Shown: in pieces, positions 43,775 to 48,450 of the stretch
Position numbering within the stretch: the first letter of the stretch is position 1
Layout of the letters: each line of letters begins with the position of its first letter
Assembly (NCBI GenBank): GCA_024643425.1
Contig: JAHEMY010000006.1
Span: 4,286-52,735 of the forward strand
Origin: Flavobacteriaceae bacterium
Lineage (GTDB): Bacteria > Bacteroidota > Bacteroidia > Flavobacteriales > Flavobacteriaceae
Length of the DNA: 48,450 bases
Direction of reading: 5' to 3'
The notes under the pieces: model-generated
What the model saw: only the letters and a program-made list of their open reading frames with translations
Told to the model about the DNA's origin: nothing
Databases searched by the model: none
Program-made: the position numbers and the translations under genes

Positions 43775-46222
43775 TTATTGGATTCGTATGATCCGTTGTG
43801 TATCGATCTTTTTTCCAGCCTTCATTTTTAAGAAGTACATGCCACTACTTAGATTCTTCGCGTTCCAATCAAGGATATGTTGACCTGCTTCAAAGTTTTG
43901 ATCTGTAATTACAGCGACTAGGTTTCCAAGCACTGTATAAACCTCCAAAACTACATCCATTTGCTCTTGAAGTTCAAAGGCAATCTGTGTTGTGTTCCGG
44001 AATGGATTTGGATATACGCTCAAAAGCATGTCTGAAGTTGCGTTTGTATTATTTGACATAGGTCTTCCCGAAGTCAGGTTATCGCAAGCCCAAGTTACAA
44101 CATTTGCAAAAGAATCGTAGGTAGCTCCTGTAAGCGTAACGTTTGCGACATCGAAGCACCAATCTCCTACAGGGTTCCTTGTTGCACTTGAACTAAAGGA
44201 TACTTGCCCGCTAGCGTCTGTCGTGCCTGATTCACTACTTTCAGTCGGGCCTATGAAATTACCGCTAACCGTCGCGCCTGATACAGGACTATTATCACTA
44301 TCTACGATAGTGACCATGGCATCTCCTCTAAATCGATTTCCATTCAAGGGAGTTCTTGTCACAGATATGTCTTGAACATGCATTACTACTCCACCACCGC
44401 CACCAGACAATGTTGTAGCATTGGCCACATTTGAGAATGCTGAATCTCCCACACCATTAAAAGAACTTACGCGATAGTAATATGTAGTTGAGGCACTAAG
44501 CCCATTATCATCGGTATATGAGACCGTACCCATTCCATTAGAGGCTGGCAAGGAGACCAATAGGTCAAAATTGGTGCCATCTAAAGAACGCTGTATCTCG
44601 AAACCTTCTTCATCACCGGAATTGTCCATCCATTCTAGAATTATAGAAGTGCTTGAGGCCGCTTGTGCCGTGAGTTGCGATGGAGCTGCAGGAGGCAAAG
44701 GCGCACCACCATCAAGAATGTAGTATTCTGAGTATGTATTATCTGGGAATGTTGGAGGTGCACCACCACCAAGTACGTCTAGCCAACCCATTGCGCCGCG
44801 ATCTTCGTGGCTCAGGATATGGCAGTGAAGGATTGTACGACCGTCATAAACCGAGCTAGTATTTGCGTTTAGGTCAAAACGAACCGACATTCTGGAGGAT
44901 ACTACGTCATAGTATTCGCCACCTTCAAAATCATTGTCATCTTCAAGCGCTTGCACGTGATACACATGGAGATGGAAGGGGTGCTGTACGGCACCGGAAA
45001 GACTCCATTCCTGAACCTTGTCTGGAAGTAAACTAAAAGTTGGAACGTTATGGTCATATTTTCCACCATTGATAGTACGCGCACCCATGGATACGGCTTC
45101 CAAATTTACATCTGTTACCCCCCGAAGATCACGGAGGTATTCAGGACGAACAGCTGACCATTGTGTACCGTCAGTGTCAAAAGGATTGCCAATCGCATTT
45201 GCTGTTCCGTCAACATAAATATTCGCTACCGTGGTTCCGTTGACTTTCAGCCATGAATCAGCTGTAGATCTAATGGCAAAGTCAGCACGTGATGCGCCGG
45301 TCATTTGTAATTGATTTGTGGTTATTTCCTTTGGAGCAACGGTTCTCCAAACACCATCCCTTGCTAGAAGCATGACTTCGACTCCCGGTCCAAATTCGAT
45401 AGTCTTCATGTTTGCAGCTCGATCGGCAAGAAGAACCCGCCAGTGTTGCCAAGTATTGGGAGGCATTACGATGTTACCTTCTACCAAACCATTAATGGTC
45501 CATGTAGCGGATAATGTTCCACTCATTATTTGGTCTCCACCTGTACCTGCGGCTGCGGGGTCTAAATACCCCAAAATAATTTCGCGTTCTTCCATATTAG
45601 CTACCGTGGATGGGATGCCATCTGCGCCGTCATCAACAATCAACATTCCAAATAATCCACCTGAAACTTGTAAGAACGTAGATCCATGATGATGTGCATG
45701 ATACCAATAGGTCCCACCCATGTGATCGTTGGGAATATCGTAGACGAAGTCACCCCCACGACCACCCTCGAAAGAGCGCGTAACATCATCCCCAGGAGAT
45801 TCCCCTGAAATGTGTAATCCATGGGTATGCATATTGCTCACATTAGGATCTTTAAAGACATTATGTTCTTCACTTTTTACCTCATAGGGCAGCGTGTTGT
45901 GAAATCTAAGTACATATTTGTTTCCGGGAACAACTTTCATGGTAGGCCCGGGAATGCTGTAGCTACCTCCTGGTTGCCGATACGCTCTTGTGGTTAACGT
46001 CTCTCCATTGATGGTAAAGGTGGCCTCACCTACTTCCATTATCCCGGTATAGTGAGGCTCAGGGCTACTTTGATACGTCCATTGGAATTCCTCTGGGTTG
46101 TCAACAATATTTTCAGTTGGGACTTGCGCTTGTACTACTGCGAAAAACAAGCCTAAAAGCAGCAATGTCAGGAGTTTTCCCGGCACTAGGGCATGTTCTT
46201 TTAATGTGAACGAGAATTTCAT
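43775..46222 (-). CDS. T9SS-secreted multicopper oxidase with FN3 domain
   Basis: A protein of 815 residues with a signal peptide to about residue 33 (FFAVVQAQ). The multicopper oxidase region spans about 45-500 and has all four copper motifs: MHTHGLHIS (about 131), WYHAHHHGS (about 173), HPFHLHVYH (about 414) and HCHILSHEDRGAMGW (about 465). At the usual axial type 1 position (five after the last His) there is Ala, with Met one later. A fibronectin type III domain (about 516-610; PPAAPSQLTAQAASSTSIIL) and an Ig-like domain (about 617-715) follow, then a type-A sorting domain (LLSVYPNPFRNTTQIAF). The substrate may be metal ions or phenolics; the sequence does not decide. Confidence 0.92.
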   Translation of the reverse strand: MKFSFTLKEHALVPGKLLTLLLLGLFFAVVQAQVPTENIVDNPEEFQWTYQSSPEPHYTGIMEVGEATFTINGETLTTRAYRQPGGSYSIPGPTMKVVPGNKYVLRFHNTLPYEVKSEEHNVFKDPNVSNMHTHGLHISGESPGDDVTRSFEGGRGGDFVYDIPNDHMGGTYWYHAHHHGSTFLQVSGGLFGMLIVDDGADGIPSTVANMEEREIILGYLDPAAAGTGGDQIMSGTLSATWTINGLVEGNIVMPPNTWQHWRVLLADRAANMKTIEFGPGVEVMLLARDGVWRTVAPKEITTNQLQMTGASRADFAIRSTADSWLKVNGTTVANIYVDGTANAIGNPFDTDGTQWSAVRPEYLRDLRGVTDVNLEAVSMGARTINGGKYDHNVPTFSLLPDKVQEWSLSGAVQHPFHLHVYHVQALEDDNDFEGGEYYDVVSSRMSVRFDLNANTSSVYDGRTILHCHILSHEDRGAMGWLDVLGGGAPPTFPDNTYSEYYILDGGAPLPPAAPSQLTAQAASSTSIILEWMDNSGDEEGFEIQRSLDGTNFDLLVSLPASNGMGTVSYTDDNGLSASTTYYYRVSSFNGVGDSAFSNVANATTLSGGGGGVVMHVQDISVTRTPLNGNRFRGDAMVTIVDSDNSPVSGATVSGNFIGPTESSESGTTDASGQVSFSSSATRNPVGDWCFDVANVTLTGATYDSFANVVTWACDNLTSGRPMSNNTNATSDMLLSVYPNPFRNTTQIAFELQEQMDVVLEVYTVLGNLVAVITDQNFEAGQHILDWNAKNLSSGMYFLKMKAGKKIDTQRIIRIQ

Positions 46223-46250
46223 AATTAGAATACTTATTGGTTGTATCCTA

Positions 46251-46279
46251 AATATATGAAAATCTGATGATTAACTCAA
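46251..46279 (-). promoter_or_regulatory. candidate promoter of the multicopper oxidase gene
   Basis: Minus strand: TTG, a spacer of about 18 nt, then TATATTTA, one mismatch from TAnnTTTG. It lies 29 nt before the start codon. Confidence 0.35.
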
Positions 46280-46409
46280 TTTTATTTTAAATTATTTGAT
46301 CTAATAGACCCCTTGGGTATTATCCAAAAAAATGCTTTTACTCATGGAATAGATGTAAGAATAATAAATAAGGCCATGGATGCTTAGATCTAAGGCAATA
46401 TTGAATAAA

Positions 46410-46439
46410 AAAAGGATCCACTTTAAAGTAAATCCTTTT
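46410..46439 (-). terminator. hairpin downstream of the fragment at 46464
   Basis: AAAAGGAT / ATCCTTTT outer stem and ACTTTAAAGT inner palindrome with a 2-nt mismatch between them. The minus strand continues into T-rich sequence. It lies 25 nt past the fragment's stop. Confidence 0.65.
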
Positions 46440-46463
46440 AATTAAATGTTCAATCATTATTGT

Positions 46464-46619
46464 CTACATAACCTCAACAAACAAACCAGCTTCGGTTTTG
46501 TTCACTTTGGCTAATTTGTTTCCGGTAAGATGTTTAATAGTCTTATCCCATTTTTTATTGCTTAGGCCACTTTGGGTTTTTAAGTCTTCCAAAGGCATAT
46601 GTTCTGCCTTATTGATGCT
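46464..46619 (-). pseudogene. truncated copy of the same C-terminal segment
   Basis: The minus strand reads KAEHMPLEDLKTQSGLSNKK then WDKTIKHLTGNKLAKV and NKTEAGLFVEVM, stop. It is about 80% identical to the segment at 48303. A TAG lies in frame just upstream (46620-46622), so only the last 52 codons of the gene remain open. An ATG at 46598 could give a 44-residue peptide, but the homology starts before it, so I read this as a 5'-truncated copy. It lies 36 nt beyond the CPBP gene and may be on its transcript. Confidence 0.65.
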
Positions 46620-46634
46620 CTATAGTTTATTTGG

Positions 46635-47552
46635 CTATTGTGGTTGACTGAAAAAACTGAATAATTTTTCGTTTTTATTTTGAAGAAAATTTACCCACCA
46701 ATTTATCAGAAAGAAAGAACCTAGAACAAAGGGGATGATTAAAATACTTCCTTCCGCACCGAAATCACCGCCACTTAGCCAGTCGGGGCCGGTTGCTTTT
46801 TGCATAATTAATGAGGGGGAAATGTTTCCACTCGAGGCGTATCCAAAGATGGAAGCTTGGAAGAAATTCCATCCTAAGTGCAACCCCATAGGAAGCCATA
46901 ACTGACCTGTTTTAAGATAGGCATAGATAAGTTGTGTTGTAATTAGAATAATCATCAACGTACTTAGCATTGTGGCATTAGGGTTACCTGCATGGACTAA
47001 ACCAAATAGAAGGCAGGATAGTAGAATTGCCCAATTAAGGCCCATGCCTTTAATCATATTTTGAAATATGATTCCACGGAATGCCAGTTCTTCCCACCAT
47101 GCAACAATACTTAATTTGTAAATCACTCCCAGGATTACGGGAACAACAGCCCAAGAGAAATTGATATTTGGTCCTGTTGTTTCCGTCCACCAGCCCAATC
47201 CTTGGAATTCAATGAGGCCGGTTATTAGCATTAAAAAGTACAAGGCAGCCATAATTAAAGCGCTGCAAATAATACCCCCGAGAATATCCCAAATTGCCAA
47301 ACGGTTCCAGTTTAACCCTAAAGATTGGAACGATTCTTTAGCTATATATTTTGTGGTTAGCAATGCAGCTACGGTTGCAGAAAATCCTAAAATGGTAAAC
47401 GACAATATACCGCCACCCTTAAGACTTCCGAGTAAGCTGCGGATGCCAAAAATTAGGATCGCGTTTAATGCACCTAAAATTAAAATAAAAACTAAAATTT
47501 GCCAGCCGGCTCTTAGTTTTTGTGTCTGAGGATTGATAAATACTTGTTTCAT
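46635..47552 (-). CDS. CPBP family intramembrane metalloprotease
   Basis: A protein of 305 residues with about eight hydrophobic segments. CPBP (CAAX protease / bacteriocin-processing, Abi) motifs are present: WWEELAFRGIIF (Glu154, Glu155, Arg159) and FGLVHAGNPNA (His187, Asn190), plus a later conserved region LGWNFFQASIFG. These residues form the metal site of the family. Members process prenylated or membrane peptides, and some give bacteriocin self-immunity. It is 2 nt downstream of a MarR gene, so the pair is one operon and expression probably depends on that regulator's ligand. Confidence 0.92.
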   Translation of the reverse strand: MKQVFINPQTQKLRAGWQILVFILILGALNAILIFGIRSLLGSLKGGGILSFTILGFSATVAALLTTKYIAKESFQSLGLNWNRLAIWDILGGIICSALIMAALYFLMLITGLIEFQGLGWWTETTGPNINFSWAVVPVILGVIYKLSIVAWWEELAFRGIIFQNMIKGMGLNWAILLSCLLFGLVHAGNPNATMLSTLMIILITTQLIYAYLKTGQLWLPMGLHLGWNFFQASIFGYASSGNISPSLIMQKATGPDWLSGGDFGAEGSILIIPFVLGSFFLINWWVNFLQNKNEKLFSFFSQPQ

Positions 47553-47554
47553 GA

Positions 47555-47998
47555 TTATTTGATTGATTGAATATTGTTTTTAATTTTATGTAAGATTGTT
47601 TTCAAATGAGTGATTTCTTCTTTTGAAATCTCAGATAACGCCATGTCTCTATTACGTTGAATTATGGAGGGAAGTGTATCAAGTGTTGCTTTTCCGGAAG
47701 CAGTCAATTCAAGATGAAACCTTCGGCGATCCTTTTGATTAATGGATCGTTTTAGTAATCCTTTTTTGACCATGCTGTCGATCATTCTAGTCATAGACGC
47801 ATTGTCCTTAAATACCAATTCAGCAATATCCTTTTGACTCCATTCAGGGTACTTATCAAGATATAATAATACCATTCCCTGGTCCAGTGTTACATCCTTG
47901 AGCTTATTCGATATATTTTGTTGGGCAAACTTTCGGTATTCCTTGATGGTACTTTCGATTTCATAGAATACTGTTTCCGATGGAAGTGATAATGACAT
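47555..47998 (-). CDS. MarR family transcriptional regulator
   Basis: A protein of 147 residues from the ATG at 47998 (MSLSLPSETVFYEIE), the usual MarR length. An in-frame start at 48043 would begin within the promoter boxes and is rejected. The winged helix is clear: WSQKDIAELVFKDNASMTRM (recognition helix), then VKKGLLKRSINQKDRRRFHL (wing). N- and C-terminal helices form the dimer interface in this family. Its promoter contains a perfect 12-bp palindrome between the -33 and -7 boxes, which suggests it represses itself and the CPBP protease. The inducer is unknown. Confidence 0.93.
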   Translation of the reverse strand: MSLSLPSETVFYEIESTIKEYRKFAQQNISNKLKDVTLDQGMVLLYLDKYPEWSQKDIAELVFKDNASMTRMIDSMVKKGLLKRSINQKDRRRFHLELTASGKATLDTLPSIIQRNRDMALSEISKEEITHLKTILHKIKNNIQSIK

Positions 47999-48013
47999 AT
48001 AATAAATTTGATA

Positions 48014-48044
48014 CAAATATAATTGATATATCAAATAAAACAAA
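48014..48044 (-). promoter_or_regulatory. MarR-CPBP promoter with palindromic operator
   Basis: Minus strand: TTTG (48041-48044), a 19-nt spacer, TATATTTG (48014-48021). The perfect palindrome TTGATATATCAA (48023-48034) fills the spacer, and an imperfect TTTGATACAAA flanks it near the start site. A repressor bound there would block RNA polymerase. Confidence 0.7.
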
Positions 48045-48249
48045 TAATTTAAAAGAATTATTGAAAGTATTTCATTTTTAAATAAGTGTTTTTCGCTTTA
48101 ATTATGCGCAAAAAAGAAGGGAGCCGGGATAATAATAATTTCCAAGATGGCATTGCAACCCGGGGTATGCGCTAGTTTCCAATAGGCAAAGTACCCAATA
48201 CAGGGGGATAATATAACCAATATAAATTATAAGAATAACAGAAATGAAA

Positions 48250-48277
48250 TAAGGATCTACCGTTGGGTAAATCCTTA
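48250..48277 (-). terminator. terminator of the partial gene at the right end
   Basis: Inverted repeat TAAGGATCTACC / GGTAAATCCTTA with one mismatch and loop GTTG, 25 nt past the stop at 48303. It resembles the hairpin after the fragment at 46464. Confidence 0.65.
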
Positions 48278-48302
48278 TTAATTCAAATTTTAAATAGGGT
48301 GT

Positions 48303-48450
48303 TTATAAAGCCTCAACGAACAAACCAGCTTCGGTTTTTTTCACTTTGGCTAATTTATTCGCTGTTAAATGCTTGATGGTTTTGTCCCACTTCTTATTAG
48401 ACAAGCCACTTTGTGATTTCAATGCATCCAAAGCAATGGTCTCAGCCTTT
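48303..48450 (-). CDS. partial gene, C-terminal 48 residues (unrecognised, winged-helix-like)
   Basis: The frame is open from the window edge to TAA at 48303-48305. It reads KAETIALDALKSQSGLSNKK, WDKTIKHLTANKLAKV, KKTEAGLFVEAL. The pattern of two short helices then a beta-hairpin-like end resembles a winged-helix tail, but I do not recognise the family. The 5' part lies outside the window. Two damaged relatives lie at 43644 and 46464. Confidence 0.7.
   Translation of the reverse strand, partial: KAETIALDALKSQSGLSNKKWDKTIKHLTANKLAKVKKTEAGLFVEAL

Larger units (their letters stand above)
47999..48302. other. intergenic region upstream of the MarR-CPBP operon
   Basis: 304 bp without a gene. It contains the MarR promoter/operator (48014-48044) and the hairpin that ends the gene running off the window (48250-48277). 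The stretch between, about 48050-48245, shows no feature I can support. Confidence 0.7.

Noticed and set aside
46464-46598. Intact 44-residue gene starting at the ATG at 46598
   Set aside because: Similarity to the 48303 copy extends upstream of this ATG to a stop codon, so truncation is the simpler reading. Expression cannot be excluded.

Overview
The window looks like chromosome of a marine-type member of the Flavobacteriaceae (Bacteroidota). The evidence is AT-rich DNA, promoters that fit the Bacteroidota TTTG / TAnnTTTG pattern, five proteins that end in a type IX secretion (T9SS) sorting domain, and family-typical genes (DUF6090, DUF5522, the long form of urocanate hydratase, choice-of-anchor B, HYR-repeat adhesin). 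I see no phage, transposase, CRISPR, rRNA or tRNA.

Layout. 1-10.1 kb: a 3322-residue surface adhesin made of three LamG-like modules and about 23 HYR domains, with recent 1275-bp tandem duplications. 10.2-14.2 kb: an LRR protein, a DUF4136 lipoprotein, urocanate hydratase overlapping a 58-residue DUF5522 gene, and a small HExxH membrane protein. 14.2-32.4 kb: the most unusual region, eleven related secreted proteins on the minus strand. Each has a signal peptide, a 'VGIGT..P' N-terminal module with a 'GTVVYNT..PGIY.WDG..W' end, and a beta-rich C-terminal domain resembling C1q/TNF folds. They form three transcription units. Units A (32389 to 23391) and B (23120 to 16313) share one plan: the same upstream element 66-68 nt before the first gene, several small fibre-like proteins, a large T9SS carrier as the last gene, then a terminator. 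The two carriers have unrelated N-termini but share an 830-bp stretch in which I see no difference. In unit A the six small genes read A-B-C-A'-B'-C', a tandem duplication of a three-gene set. Unit C (15971 to 14204) is a small operon with two more distant relatives.

32.7-35.7 kb: an operon of a PLP-dependent deaminase/desulfhydrase-like enzyme, a lipoprotein glucosaminidase with LysM, and hemL. 35.8-36.6 kb: two small exported Spy/CpxP-like proteins. 36.9-37.04 kb: a candidate free-standing structured small RNA with its own promoter and U-tail. 37.1-43.5 kb: a T9SS-secreted M36-like metalloprotease, a DUF6090 protein, and a tricorn-like S41 protease. 43.8-46.2 kb: a T9SS-secreted multicopper oxidase. 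46.6-48.0 kb: a MarR regulator with a CPBP protease, under a promoter that contains a palindrome. Three related copies of one C-terminal segment lie at 43.7, 46.5 and 48.3 kb; one is clearly broken, one is a fragment, and one runs off the window.

Most of the coding capacity is exported: adhesin, carriers, fibre-like proteins, protease, oxidase and lipoproteins. The best candidate for an undescribed system is the A/B pair of operons, which I read as a multi-subunit secreted surface assembly that diversifies by block duplication, domain insertion and gene conversion. That reading is inference.
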